Below, piece by piece: positions 1-8,732 of a stretch of DNA of 27,723 bases. Both the position numbers and the translations under genes were made by a program. Location of the stretch: assembly GCA_051004815.1 (NCBI GenBank), contig JBPCJY010000117.1, forward strand, positions 1 to 27,723, read 5' to 3'. Origin of the DNA: JBBQXY01 sp051004815 (GTDB lineage: Bacteria > Chloroflexota > Ktedonobacteria > Ktedonobacterales > Ktedonobacteraceae). The notes beneath the pieces are model-generated. The model was given only the letters and a program-made list of their open reading frames with translations, was not told the DNA's origin and searched no databases. Positions within the stretch are counted from its first letter, which is position 1; each line of letters begins with the position of its first letter.

Positions 1-50
1 CTGTCATTCTGAGCGCAGCGAAGAATCTCTGGCCGACTTATGGGTAATCA
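1..50 (+). repeat. Copy of a dispersed palindrome-associated repeat (partial at window edge)
   Basis: The first 50 bases are closely matched, in reverse complement, by 25352-25404. The shared core (TCATTCTGAGCGCAGCGAAG at 4-23) is followed in both by a TCTCTGGCC block and by TGGGTAATCACC. The same core occurs a third time, in the direct orientation, at 25415-25442. Such short non-coding repeats are known as REP/MITE-like families in many genomes. This copy may be cut by the window edge, so its full length is unknown. Confidence 0.7.
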
Positions 51-88
51 CCGAACCTTCACCAATGTACAAATGTGTACCAATGCGC

Positions 89-94
89 TATAAT
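89..94 (+). promoter_or_regulatory. Possible -10 element of the mannosidase promoter
   Basis: A perfect TATAAT lies about 100 bases before the preferred mannosidase start. No convincing -35 box is seen at the expected distance, so the call rests on the hexamer and its non-coding position alone. Confidence 0.3.
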
Positions 95-196
95 TTAATC
101 CACCAACAGATGTTGAGGCACGATGCCGCGCTCCGCGAGACCTCGGTGTTGCGCCCACCAATAGAGGGTCTACCCCTCTTGATCGCAAGGAGCATC

Positions 197-3100
197 ATGG
201 CCGAGCAACTCAATATTATCCTTGTTCCCCATACACATTGGGACCGCGAATGGTATCAAACCTTCCAACAATTTCGTATTCGTCTTGTGCATACCGTAGA
301 TAAGTTGCTCGATATTTTAGATCGTGATACCGCTTTTAGCCACTTTATGCTCGATGGTCAGACCATTGTGCTGGACGATTACCTGGAAGTCAAACCTGAA
401 CAAGAGGAACGGCTGCGCACCTACATCCGCGCCGGGCGTATCCAGGTCGGCCCGTGGTATTTGCAGCCTGACGAGTTTCTCGTCGGCGGCGAATCGCTCA
501 TTCGCAATCTACAGATCGGCTTGCAGCAGGCCGCCGACTTTGGCAATACCATGCGCGTGGGCTACGTCCCCGATTGCTTCGGACACATCGCCCAACTGCC
601 ACAAATCCTCCAGGGCTTTGGTATTGATAACGCCGTCTTCTGGCGCGGCGTCGGTGCCGAGGCCGAGAAAAGTGAGTTCTATTGGGCCGCACCCGATGGC
701 ACCACCGTCCTGGTCATCCACCTCGCCGACCCCGTCGGCTACTCCAATGCCCGACAGATGCCCCTTGCTCCCGCTGAATTTGCCACCCGCGTTGAACTGC
801 TCACCGCCCAGATTTTGCCCAAAGCTACCACCAACACCTTGTTGTTTATGAACGGTTCCGATCACCTGGAACCCCAGGATGGCCTGCCCGCTACCATCGC
901 GGCAGCCAATACCATTCTCGCCCATATCAAGCCCGAACATAAAAAAATTATCGCGCAAATCGGCCATCTCAGCCAAAATGGTGATGCAAAACCTCTCGAT
1001 GGCATTCGCGTCCAGATCGGTACGCTCCCCCAATACGTTGCGACCATTCGCCAACACTTCCAGGACAACGGTCACGAGGAACAATTACAGACGCTGCACG
1101 GCGAGATGCGCAGCAGCCAGTATTCCCATTTGCTGCCCGCCGTGCTCTCCACACGTATGTGGATTAAGCAGCAGAACACCGCCATCGAGCACCTGCTGGT
1201 CAACTGGGTGGAACCGCTCACCGCGTGGGCCTGGAAATTGGGCGCGGCCTATCCTGCTGGCTTGATGCGCCTGGCCTGGAAATATCTCTTGCAGAATCAT
1301 CCCCACGATAGCATCTGCGGCTGTAGCATCGACCAGGTACACCGCGAAAATGCCGTGCGCTTCGCCCAGAGCCAGCAAGTGGCCGAAGGTGCGCTAGCTC
1401 AAGCCATGCAGAGCATTGTGGAGCGCGTCGATACGCGTGCTCCCTTTCCGACCAGCCATACCAGCAGCCATAATACTCCCACTCCCATCGTGGTCTTTAA
1501 TCCCGCTCCGGGCTTACGCACAGAAGTTGTGCAGGCTACCGTACAATTTCCCTGCTCCCTCAAAAATGCCGTGGTGATTGACGAACAGGGCCAGCAGCAT
1601 CCCTTTAAGGTCGTCAATAGTTGGCGGCAGGAAATCGGCTCTATGCCCTTGGCTCGTGAAACCATGGCCGTTGCCGTAGCACTGGCTGGTGCCAATGCCC
1701 CCGGCGCACTGATTAGCATGGCGGAGAGCATGATTACTACCACGCTGGGGCAGCCTGAAGGTGCCTATGGCATCATGCATGTCCATGTTGATACCGACCA
1801 GCAGCCAGGCACAGCCCACGTCGAAGTCATGATTGCGCCGCGTGGCAATCTGCCTGAAAATAAAAATGACCTCCTGGCAGGAGAGCAGTTGATGCTCCAG
1901 GTGCTCGAACGTGAGGATATCCATATGTTGGCAGTGACCGTAGTCGATCAGGCGCACGAAACCATCGACTTTGTTGCCGCCGATTTACCAGCCTATGGCC
2001 TCAAAACGTACTGGGTCTATCCGCACGGACTGCAAGCCGCTGCATCCCCTGCTCCCACCAGTTCCTTGCTGAGCCAGCCACATGCCATTGAAAATGAATA
2101 TTATCGCGTCGAGGCTAGCACAGCAGATGGTACCCTGACCGTCACCGACAAACAGACGGGCGCGATCTTTACTGGCCTCAATCGTTTTGTCGATGGCGGC
2201 GATGTAGGCGACCTCTACAACTATTGTCCACCAGCACAGGACACGCTGATCAGCCAGCCTCTGGAACCTCCTGAGATCACCCTGACGAATAACGGGCCAG
2301 TACGGGCCACGTTGCGTGTCAGCGGGCATTGGTCGCTGCCCCATGCCTGCACATCCAATCGCGCTGAACGCAATAAACGTTTGCTCAATTGTCCCATCGT
2401 CAGCGAGATTTCCCTGGTACCCGGTGTACGGCGTATTGATATTCGTACCACCGTGGAAAATAAGGCCAAAGACCATAGATTACGCGTGCTTTTTCCTGTA
2501 CCATATACAGTAGATACTGTCGCGGCTGAGGGAACGTTCGAGGTACGGACTCGTCCCGTTGCCGCCGCCCGTCCAGCAGAGGTGGGCGAGTGGATAGAGG
2601 AACCCGTGAACACGTTCCCGCAAAAACGCTTTGTGGATATCAGTAATGGCACAGTTGGACTGGGCATTCTCAATCGAGGTTTGCCAGAATACGAGGTGCT
2701 ACAGGATGGTCCCGCTGTTGTCGCAGGCCAGATGGCCGTTGCCGTAACCCTTTTGCGGTGTGTGGAATGGCTTTCGCGTGGCGACCTCTCAACCCGTCGT
2801 GGTCATGCCGGCCCCATGGAGCTTACACCAGAGGGCCAATGCCTGGGCCACCACGTCTTTGATTATGCCCTGGTGCCACATAGCGGCACATGGGAGGCAG
2901 AAGAGGCACTGGTGCAGCGTGAAGCCTTGGCCTTCAACGTACCCGTCAGGTCCATGGTCGTTCCCGTGGCTCCTCTGGCTCTCGTAACCCCTACGGGCGT
3001 GCGGAGTGAAGGGAACGAAGGCGCACAGGCACAGGGTAAGTCAGTAGCTGCAAGCGCGAAACTTATTACTATAGAGCCGCGTGAAATTGTCGTTAGTGCC

Positions 3101-3322
3101 ATCAAACGCAGCAACTCCGGCCAGGGGTTGATAGTACGGCTCTACAATCCTCTGCCACACGCGGTAGAGGCCGCTGTACAACCAGGAGTTGCCTCGACAC
3201 GGGCGTTTGTGGCAAACTTACAGGAGGAACAACAAGAGCAACTGCTATGGAATGGTGAGGCGGAGGAGCCTCTGCACGTTGGGGTACGTGCCGGAGGCAT
3301 CGTAACATTATTGTTCCAATGA
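197..3322 (+). CDS. GH38 alpha-mannosidase
   Basis: This encodes a glycoside hydrolase family 38 alpha-mannosidase of about 1041 residues, a size typical of bacterial and lysosomal-type members. It would hydrolyse terminal alpha-mannosyl residues and is probably cytoplasmic, since no signal peptide is seen. The zinc-site motif HTHWDREW is at residues 12-19. The segment VPDCFGH follows, with Asp126 at the position of the catalytic nucleophile in this family. The C-terminal two thirds is the beta-rich mannosidase region. I chose the ATG at 197 because AAGGAG lies four bases upstream and the GH38 motif starts about 11 residues in. The same frame is open back to an ATG at 65, but that 44-residue extension has no family resemblance and overlaps the putative promoter. 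The gene stands alone, and its substrate cannot be read from the context. Confidence 0.9.
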   Translation: MAEQLNIILVPHTHWDREWYQTFQQFRIRLVHTVDKLLDILDRDTAFSHFMLDGQTIVLDDYLEVKPEQEERLRTYIRAGRIQVGPWYLQPDEFLVGGESLIRNLQIGLQQAADFGNTMRVGYVPDCFGHIAQLPQILQGFGIDNAVFWRGVGAEAEKSEFYWAAPDGTTVLVIHLADPVGYSNARQMPLAPAEFATRVELLTAQILPKATTNTLLFMNGSDHLEPQDGLPATIAAANTILAHIKPEHKKIIAQIGHLSQNGDAKPLDGIRVQIGTLPQYVATIRQHFQDNGHEEQLQTLHGEMRSSQYSHLLPAVLSTRMWIKQQNTAIEHLLVNWVEPLTAWAWKLGAAYPAGLMRLAWKYLLQNHPHDSICGCSIDQVHRENAVRFAQSQQVAEGALAQAMQSIVERVDTRAPFPTSHTSSHNTPTPIVVFNPAPGLRTEVVQATVQFPCSLKNAVVIDEQGQQHPFKVVNSWRQEIGSMPLARETMAVAVALAGANAPGALISMAESMITTTLGQPEGAYGIMHVHVDTDQQPGTAHVEVMIAPRGNLPENKNDLLAGEQLMLQVLEREDIHMLAVTVVDQAHETIDFVAADLPAYGLKTYWVYPHGLQAAASPAPTSSLLSQPHAIENEYYRVEASTADGTLTVTDKQTGAIFTGLNRFVDGGDVGDLYNYCPPAQDTLISQPLEPPEITLTNNGPVRATLRVSGHWSLPHACTSNRAERNKRLLNCPIVSEISLVPGVRRIDIRTTVENKAKDHRLRVLFPVPYTVDTVAAEGTFEVRTRPVAAARPAEVGEWIEEPVNTFPQKRFVDISNGTVGLGILNRGLPEYEVLQDGPAVVAGQMAVAVTLLRCVEWLSRGDLSTRRGHAGPMELTPEGQCLGHHVFDYALVPHSGTWEAEEALVQREALAFNVPVRSMVVPVAPLALVTPTGVRSEGNEGAQAQGKSVAASAKLITIEPREIVVSAIKRSNSGQGLIVRLYNPLPHAVEAAVQPGVASTRAFVANLQEEQQEQLLWNGEAEEPLHVGVRAGGIVTLLFQ

Positions 3323-3467
3323 CCTTCAAATGGTACTGTATAGGTGCTGTTTGAGTAATTTATGCCACAATCACAATAGTCCTATCTTGTTGCCGTTTAC
3401 TTATCGTGTACGTTGTAATTGAAGATACCAAAACTATGCATTTCCTGAAAGGGGCGTTAGTCCTGCG

Positions 3468-4106
3468 ATGACACATATGACACATATGCTTACTACGATA
3501 CTTCTGGCCGGCCCGGCAGCCACACCAACTGTTGCCACTGCCTCAGCTACCGCTACTCCCACATCTACAGGGAGCTCTACACTTACTGCTATCACCAATT
3601 CATTAGGCATTGTTATTGGCTTTGTCGTGGCTTTTGTCGTTATATTCTGGCTCAGTCTGATTATCTGGACCTTCCGCGACATACGCTCGCGTACCCAGGA
3701 CCTCCTTTCACAGATACTCGCGACACTGTTGGTAACGGTTTTCTTCGTCGGTGGCCTGTTCATCTACATGATTTTACGCCCACGCCAGACGCTGGCCGAA
3801 ATCTACGAACGCCAGCTAGAGGAAGAGTCTCTGCTCGCTGAGATGACCGAGCGGCAGACCTGCAACAATTGCCATGCCCGCGTCGAGTCAGATTTCCAGG
3901 TCTGCCCATCCTGCGGCCAAAAAATGAAACGTCCTTGCCCCAAGTGCGAACGCCTACTCGAACTGCGCTGGACATTCTGCCCCTATTGCGCCACCAATCT
4001 AGCCGGTGCGCCCATGCAGAGTATGCCCGGCATGCCCGGCATGACGAATATGCAAGGCGTAGGAGGCATGCCTCCCGGCGTTCCCATGAGCGGCCAAAGG
4101 TACTAA
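3468..4106 (+). CDS. Membrane-anchored double zinc ribbon protein
   Basis: A 212-residue protein of unknown function. Its N-terminus carries a Thr/Ala/Ser-rich stretch (about residues 17-42). Two hydrophobic helices follow, at about 45-68 and 82-103, and then a short charged helical segment. Next come four CxxC knuckles (C132/C135, C146/C149, C157/C160, C171/C174) that form a double zinc ribbon. The last 30 residues are rich in Met, Gly and Pro. This architecture is common in Chloroflexota and other bacteria as an uncharacterised membrane protein with a cytoplasmic zinc ribbon. Three in-frame ATGs (3468, 3477, 3486) sit in a 9-base repeat. AAAGGGG at 3448-3454 is a ribosome binding site, somewhat far from the first ATG, so the exact start is uncertain by a few codons. 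Confidence 0.8.
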   Translation: MTHMTHMLTTILLAGPAATPTVATASATATPTSTGSSTLTAITNSLGIVIGFVVAFVVIFWLSLIIWTFRDIRSRTQDLLSQILATLLVTVFFVGGLFIYMILRPRQTLAEIYERQLEEESLLAEMTERQTCNNCHARVESDFQVCPSCGQKMKRPCPKCERLLELRWTFCPYCATNLAGAPMQSMPGMPGMTNMQGVGGMPPGVPMSGQRY

Positions 4107-4455
4107 TGCAACCGGACTGCTGCTCCCATAATTTCATGTGACAATGGGCTTAATAGCCTCTGCTACCAGGCCCTTTGCCCACATGAAAAAACTAGCCTGA
4201 ATCTGCTTCCGCGTTTTGTTTATCGCGCATTTTGTGGTATAATAATGTAGCACAGAGTGTGGTGTGTTGCCACATTTTCTTGGCCCGAAAGAATATCATT
4301 CTATCAGGTACAATGTCATTTTTTCTAACCCATGGTTAGATAAGCATTATATAAAATCACTCTTCAAGTCTCCTCGTCGTCCGCGGCGGCATACACTTGG
4401 ATAGAGCAAGAATTACGAAGCATAGCTTCACAATGTTGTAAAAGGTACAGGCTTT
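4107..4455. other. Intergenic region and long gyrB leader
   Basis: This 349-base stretch holds no credible gene. It contains the predicted gyrB promoter and a leader of about 200 bases. The leader includes a perfect 7-bp palindrome with a 3-base loop at 4324-4340 (TCTAACC / GGTTAGA), which could be a small hairpin or an operator. No recognised riboswitch or clear terminator for the zinc ribbon gene was seen. Confidence 0.6.
4216..4243 (+). promoter_or_regulatory. Predicted sigma-70-type promoter of gyrB
   Basis: TTGTTT (4216-4221) and a perfect TATAAT (4238-4243) are separated by 16 bases in non-coding DNA upstream of gyrB. The -35 box matches the consensus moderately and the -10 box fully. 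Transcription would start near 4250, leaving a leader of roughly 200 bases. Confidence 0.55.
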
Positions 4456-6483
4456 ATGGCAAAAACAAGAGAAGCAATTATGGCAAATCAACCACCCGAC
4501 GACCCAAATACTCCATTAGATAATGGCGAAATAAGAAACGGTAATGGGCACGGGAAGCTGAATGGCAATGGGAACGGCGGTGAAAACGGCTACGGTGAGC
4601 AGAATATTCAGATTCTCGAAGGCCTGGAGGCTGTCCGCGTTCGCCCCGGCATGTATATTGGCGCAACGGATCAGCGCGGCTTGCACCAGCTCATCACTGA
4701 AGTGGTTGACAACAGCATTGATGAAGTTATGGCTGGCTATGCCGATACCGTCACCGTGATTATTCACGCGGATAGTTCGGTCACTATTAGCGATAATGGT
4801 CGTGGCATTCCGGTGGAGGAGCATCACCAGCGTCCAGGTCTCTCGACGCTGGAAGTTGTGATGACTATTCTGCACGCGGGCGGTAAGTTCGGTGGCGGTG
4901 GCTATCAGATCAGTAGCGGCTTGCACGGCGTGGGTGTCTCTGTCGTTAATGCGCTCGCTGAATGGTGCCAGGTCGATGTTCGGCTTGATGGGACGCTCTG
5001 GCGGCAACGCTATGAGCGCGGCGTCGCCGTAACCCCTCTGACCAACATGGGGTCAGTAGACGGTACGGGTACCACGACCTCTTTCTTGCCAGACCTGACG
5101 GTCATGGAGACCCGCGACTTTAACTTTGATACCCTCATGCAGCGCTTCCGCGAAATGGCCTACCTCAATCGTGGCATGACCATCTCCTTGCTCGATGAAC
5201 GCACCGACCGAGCGGCAACCTTCTACTTTGAAGGTGGATTGGTCTCCTTTGTGCGCTACCTGAACAAGAACCGTGGCCGTGTCCAGGCCCGTCCGGTCAG
5301 CACCATTCGCGAGATCGACAATGTGAAGGTCGAACTGGCCGTGCAGTACAACGATAGCTGGACGACGACCGAGTTCTCTTTTGCCAACGGCATCAACACC
5401 GTCGATGGCGGCATGCACATTACCGGCTTCCGCAGTGCGCTCACCCGTTCCCTCAACGACTATGCCCGTAAGGCCAACCTGCTCAAGGAAAAGGACAACA
5501 ACCTGACCGGTGATGATGTGCGCCAGGGCTTGACTGCTGTCATCAGTGTCAAGATACCCAATCCTCAATTTGAGGCTCAGACAAAGTCCAAGCTGAACAA
5601 TGCCGACGTGCGCCCCATCGTCGAGATGGTCACAGCAGAGATGCTCACGCAATACCTGGAGGAGACCCCCAGCGAAGCCAAAATTATCATCGATAAATGC
5701 CTGACCTCCGCCCGTGCGCGTGAGGCCGCTCGCGCCGCCCGCGAACTCATCCAACGCAAGAACGTTCTCGATACCACCCTCCCCGGCAAGCTCGCCGACT
5801 GTTCCGAAAAACATGCAGATAGATGCGAATTGTACTTAGTCGAAGGCGATAGTGCCGGAGGAAGTGCAAAACAGGGCCGTGACCGCCACTTCCAGGCCAT
5901 CCTCCCGTTGCGTGGTAAGATTCTCAATGTCGAGCGTGCTCGCCTGGACAAAATGCTGGAAAACCAGGAGATCAAGAACATCATTACCGCCATCGGCATT
6001 GGCATTGGTGAACACTTCAACATGGCCAAGTTGCGCTATGGTCGCATCGTCATCATGTGCGACGCTGACGTTGACGGTGCGCACATCCGCACCTTGCTGC
6101 TGACTTTCTTCTTCCGCCACATGGAGCCGCTCATCAGTGGTGGGCATCTCTACATCGCCCAGCCGCCGCTCTTCCATGTACGCAAAGGCAAGCAAGTCCA
6201 CTACGTCTTCACCGAAGAGGAACGCGACGCCCTCGTCGTGGAATACCAGGCCGAGCACAACGGCAAAGAGCCAGAAGTCGGTCGCTACAAAGGCCTCGGC
6301 GAAATGAACCCCGAGACCCTCTGGGAGACTACCATGGACCCTGCCCGTCGCACCGTCCTCAAAGTCAACATCGAAGAAGCCGTCGAAGCCGACAAAACCT
6401 TCACCATGCTTATGGGCGACGAAGTAGCCCCCCGCAAACGCTTCATCGAAAGCCACGCCAAAAACGCCAATTTGGACGTGTAG
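4456..6483 (+). CDS. gyrB: DNA gyrase subunit B
   Basis: GyrB is the ATPase subunit of type IIA topoisomerase that, with GyrA, introduces negative supercoils. The GHKL ATPase domain shows VVDNSIDE (Asn86 in the ATP/Mg site), DNGRGIP (from Asp113) and the glycine-rich GLHGVGVSVVNALAEW loop. The transducer follows. The TOPRIM domain has EGDSAGGSAKQGR (Glu463) and DADVDG (Asp536, Asp538, Asp540), and the tail carries YKGLGEMNPETLW. At 675 residues it is a normal short-form GyrB without the enterobacterial insertion. The N-terminus is an Asn/Gly-rich low-complexity stretch (about residues 22-48) before the conserved ILEGLEAVRVRPGMYIG block. The start at 4456 has AAAAGG about 10 bases upstream, but ATG 4480 is also possible. 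ParE is an alternative, but the sequence fits GyrB. No gyrA is adjacent. Confidence 0.93.
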   Translation: MAKTREAIMANQPPDDPNTPLDNGEIRNGNGHGKLNGNGNGGENGYGEQNIQILEGLEAVRVRPGMYIGATDQRGLHQLITEVVDNSIDEVMAGYADTVTVIIHADSSVTISDNGRGIPVEEHHQRPGLSTLEVVMTILHAGGKFGGGGYQISSGLHGVGVSVVNALAEWCQVDVRLDGTLWRQRYERGVAVTPLTNMGSVDGTGTTTSFLPDLTVMETRDFNFDTLMQRFREMAYLNRGMTISLLDERTDRAATFYFEGGLVSFVRYLNKNRGRVQARPVSTIREIDNVKVELAVQYNDSWTTTEFSFANGINTVDGGMHITGFRSALTRSLNDYARKANLLKEKDNNLTGDDVRQGLTAVISVKIPNPQFEAQTKSKLNNADVRPIVEMVTAEMLTQYLEETPSEAKIIIDKCLTSARAREAARAARELIQRKNVLDTTLPGKLADCSEKHADRCELYLVEGDSAGGSAKQGRDRHFQAILPLRGKILNVERARLDKMLENQEIKNIITAIGIGIGEHFNMAKLRYGRIVIMCDADVDGAHIRTLLLTFFFRHMEPLISGGHLYIAQPPLFHVRKGKQVHYVFTEEERDALVVEYQAEHNGKEPEVGRYKGLGEMNPETLWETTMDPARRTVLKVNIEEAVEADKTFTMLMGDEVAPRKRFIESHAKNANLDV

Positions 6484-6511
6484 TACTGGTAGCGAATTTG
6501 TAGGATTTCGC

Positions 6512-6569
6512 AAATGTTGAGACTGTAACCATAAAAGTTGAGAATGGGACGTTTGTAAATGTTGAGACT
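6512..6569 (+). repeat. Three iterated GTTGAGA units after gyrB
   Basis: AAATGTTGAGACT occurs at 6512-6524 and again at 6557-6569, with a looser copy (AAAAGTTGAGAATG) at 6533-6546. The GTTGAG cores are 21 and 24 bases apart, about two helical turns. Spaced repeats like this could be binding sites for a regulator. They could also be a remnant of an insertion sequence end, since IS21-family ends carry several internal repeats. The sequence alone does not decide. Confidence 0.6.
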
Positions 6570-6595
6570 AGCCTTCCGTAGGCTAGTCTCAACAT
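6559..6595. terminator. Perfect 15-bp hairpin, possible gyrB terminator
   Basis: ATGTTGAGACTAGCC (6559-6573) and its exact reverse complement (6581-6595) enclose a 7-base loop. A T-rich run begins about 15 bases later (6610-6620) rather than directly after the stem, so it is not a canonical intrinsic terminator. The left arm contains the third GTTGAGA unit, so a regulatory or mobile-element role is equally possible. Confidence 0.45.
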
Positions 6596-6619
6596 CCCAG
6601 TCTGGTAAATTTTTATTTT

Positions 6620-6648
6620 TAGACAGAGCAGTTATTTATTTTTAAGAT
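6620..6648 (+). promoter_or_regulatory. Predicted promoter of the defence operon
   Basis: TAGACA (6620-6625) and TAAGAT (6643-6648) are separated by 17 bases, matching five and four of six consensus positions. Transcription would start near 6655, about 23 bases before the ATG at 6678. This also argues against the TTG at 6648 as the start codon. No other promoter as plausible is seen before the operon. Confidence 0.4.
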
Positions 6649-6677
6649 TGGTACCTGTAGGAAGTAGGAATACATTG

Positions 6678-8732
6678 ATGTCAGAAGATATTGTTGCGGC
6701 AAACAATAATGACACTGAGGAGATGACTGAAACAGAGAGCGAAACTGCACTGGGCGAGGGGCGTATCATTGACCTTATCACCGGAGAACGGGAGCTAAAA
6801 GACACCCCTAAAGAGCAAGTGCGCCAGTTTATCGCTCAAGCTTTAAAGAATCAATACAACATCCCATATGAAGACATGGAGGCTGATTTTGGTATAAGCG
6901 GTGGGAAAAAGCGCAAGTACATTGATATCGCTATTTTCCATCATGGAAAAGAACATTCCATTGTCAATTTAAGCCGTGCCGTTATCTGCCGTCCGATGCC
7001 AGCAAGTAGCAGGAGTGCCCGTTTACGCGACCCTGAAGATGCAAAAAAAGAATGGCTAATCCTTCAAGAGATAATGGAGCAGGTAGAATCGTGCGAGTAC
7101 GGCTTATGGACGAACAAGCTGGATATCTTCTATTTCAAAAAAGTGCAAACACGCTTCGACGTCAGACTAGAGACGATTACAGATTGGCCCCTTTCCAGAG
7201 GGTCAGAAAATCCTAACGGACCTACCTCTAGCGGTTCCTTCTACAAAGCGGATAAAGAGATGCTCCGTGTGGCTTTCCGCCGCTGTCATAATTTCATTCA
7301 TGGAAACGAAGGAATGCCCAAGGACACTGCATTCAGGCAGTTTCTCTACCTCATCTTCTGTAAAATGTACAATGAGGAAAACCCGAACGAACGCCTCTTC
7401 TGGGTGGGAATGAGAGAAGAGTTCACTCCTGAGGGTCGCAAAAATATCAGGGAACGTATCAACGAACTCTTTGATAAAGTCAAAGAGCGATATAAGGAAA
7501 TATTCAACAGCAACGATGAGATATCTCTTTCTGATCGAGCATTAGCTTTCATCGTCTCAGAGTTGTACCGCTACGACTTCACCAACTCGGAGATTGACGC
7601 CAAAGGTGTCGCCTATCAGGAGATTGTAGGAACGAACTTACGTGGTGATCGCGGGCAATATTTCACACCGCGCGGCGTCGTTAAGCTGGCTGTAGAAATT
7701 CTTGACCCTAAAGAAGGTGAACGCATCCTTGATCCTGCCTGCGGTACAGGCGGATTCCTTGTCGCAACGTTGGACTATATGTTAAACAAGTTTTGCAAAG
7801 AGAAGGGAATAAAGCCTCAAGATGCGAGCCATCCGGAGTTTTCAGCAATACGTGCGAAACTTAAAGCCTTTGCAGAACATAACATCTTTGGAGCCGATTT
7901 CGATCAGTTTCTGATTGGAGCCTCGCAAATGAACATGGTTATGGCTGGTGATGGACGTGGACACCTCTACCATCTCAACTCGCTCGAATTTCCCAATGGA
8001 CACCTCTCAGGTGTTGAGCGTGCCAAAAGTGATATTGCTCTAGGAACCATCGACGTGATTATGACGAATCCACCATTTGGTTCTGATATCCCTATAAGTG
8101 AAAGCCATATCCTGGATCAGTTTGATTTTGCTCGTCCGTGGGATAAGGATGCCGAGGGGCGCTATCGTATCAGCACCGACATAACAAAGCGACGTACAAA
8201 AAGCAGTGTTGCACCTGAAATTTTGTTTATCGAGCGGTGTATGCAATGGTTACGACCAGGAGGACGCGTGGGCATTGTACTCCCGAATGGCATCCTGGGC
8301 AACCCCGCCGATGAATACATTCGGCAATGGATACTGAAAAACGCCTGGGTGTTGGCGAGCATTGATATCCCTATCGAAGCATTTGTCGTTGAAGCGAACG
8401 TCAATATTTTAACCAGCTTGCTCTTCCTCAAAAAGAAAACAAACGAAGAGATACGTGCGGAAGCATTAGGAGAGGTTCAAGAGTATCCTGTCTTTATGGC
8501 TGTAGCAGAAAAAGTGGGCGTTGATCGTCGTGGCAATACATTGTACAAGCGCAGTCCTGATGGTGAAGAACTGAAGAAAGTGGTAGACTGGCGTGAGAAA
8601 GATGTACAGGTAGATGGTCGCATAGTGAAGAAACGCTATCCTGTACTTGACAGAGAAGTTGATGACGATCTGCCAATAATCGCTGATAAATATCGTGAGT
8701 TCCGTCAACGCTACCCGGAGCCAGGGCAATGA
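6678..8732 (+). CDS. mad2: N6-adenine DNA methyltransferase, MAD2/HsdM-like
   Basis: This is a gamma-class N6-adenine DNA methyltransferase of 684 residues, related to HsdM of type I systems. The SAM-binding motif DPACGTGGF starts at Asp352 and the catalytic NPPF at Asn464. Between them lies the long helical region usual for HsdM. Residues about 25-170 resemble the HsdR N-terminal (HSDR_N) nuclease fold. There the core Asp is kept (Asp83, in YIDIAIF), but the ExK motif reads ICR at 103-105, so it is probably catalytically dead. I chose ATG 6678 because AGGA lies eight bases upstream and the predicted promoter covers the earlier TTG at 6648. The stop overlaps the next start as ATGA. Gene order matches MADS, in which MAD2 is the methyltransferase, expected to protect host DNA together with the specificity subunit. 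Confidence 0.85.
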   Translation: MSEDIVAANNNDTEEMTETESETALGEGRIIDLITGERELKDTPKEQVRQFIAQALKNQYNIPYEDMEADFGISGGKKRKYIDIAIFHHGKEHSIVNLSRAVICRPMPASSRSARLRDPEDAKKEWLILQEIMEQVESCEYGLWTNKLDIFYFKKVQTRFDVRLETITDWPLSRGSENPNGPTSSGSFYKADKEMLRVAFRRCHNFIHGNEGMPKDTAFRQFLYLIFCKMYNEENPNERLFWVGMREEFTPEGRKNIRERINELFDKVKERYKEIFNSNDEISLSDRALAFIVSELYRYDFTNSEIDAKGVAYQEIVGTNLRGDRGQYFTPRGVVKLAVEILDPKEGERILDPACGTGGFLVATLDYMLNKFCKEKGIKPQDASHPEFSAIRAKLKAFAEHNIFGADFDQFLIGASQMNMVMAGDGRGHLYHLNSLEFPNGHLSGVERAKSDIALGTIDVIMTNPPFGSDIPISESHILDQFDFARPWDKDAEGRYRISTDITKRRTKSSVAPEILFIERCMQWLRPGGRVGIVLPNGILGNPADEYIRQWILKNAWVLASIDIPIEAFVVEANVNILTSLLFLKKKTNEEIRAEALGEVQEYPVFMAVAEKVGVDRRGNTLYKRSPDGEELKKVVDWREKDVQVDGRIVKKRYPVLDREVDDDLPIIADKYREFRQRYPEPGQ

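Noticed and set aside
65..196. N-terminal extension of the mannosidase from an ATG at 65
   Set aside because: The extra 44 residues resemble nothing in GH38 proteins, overlap a TATAAT box, and the ATG at 197 has its own AAGGAG.
5053..5814. Long minus-strand open frames inside gyrB and the mannosidase gene
   Set aside because: They are antisense shadows of well-identified genes, arising from G+C-rich third positions, with no family resemblance.
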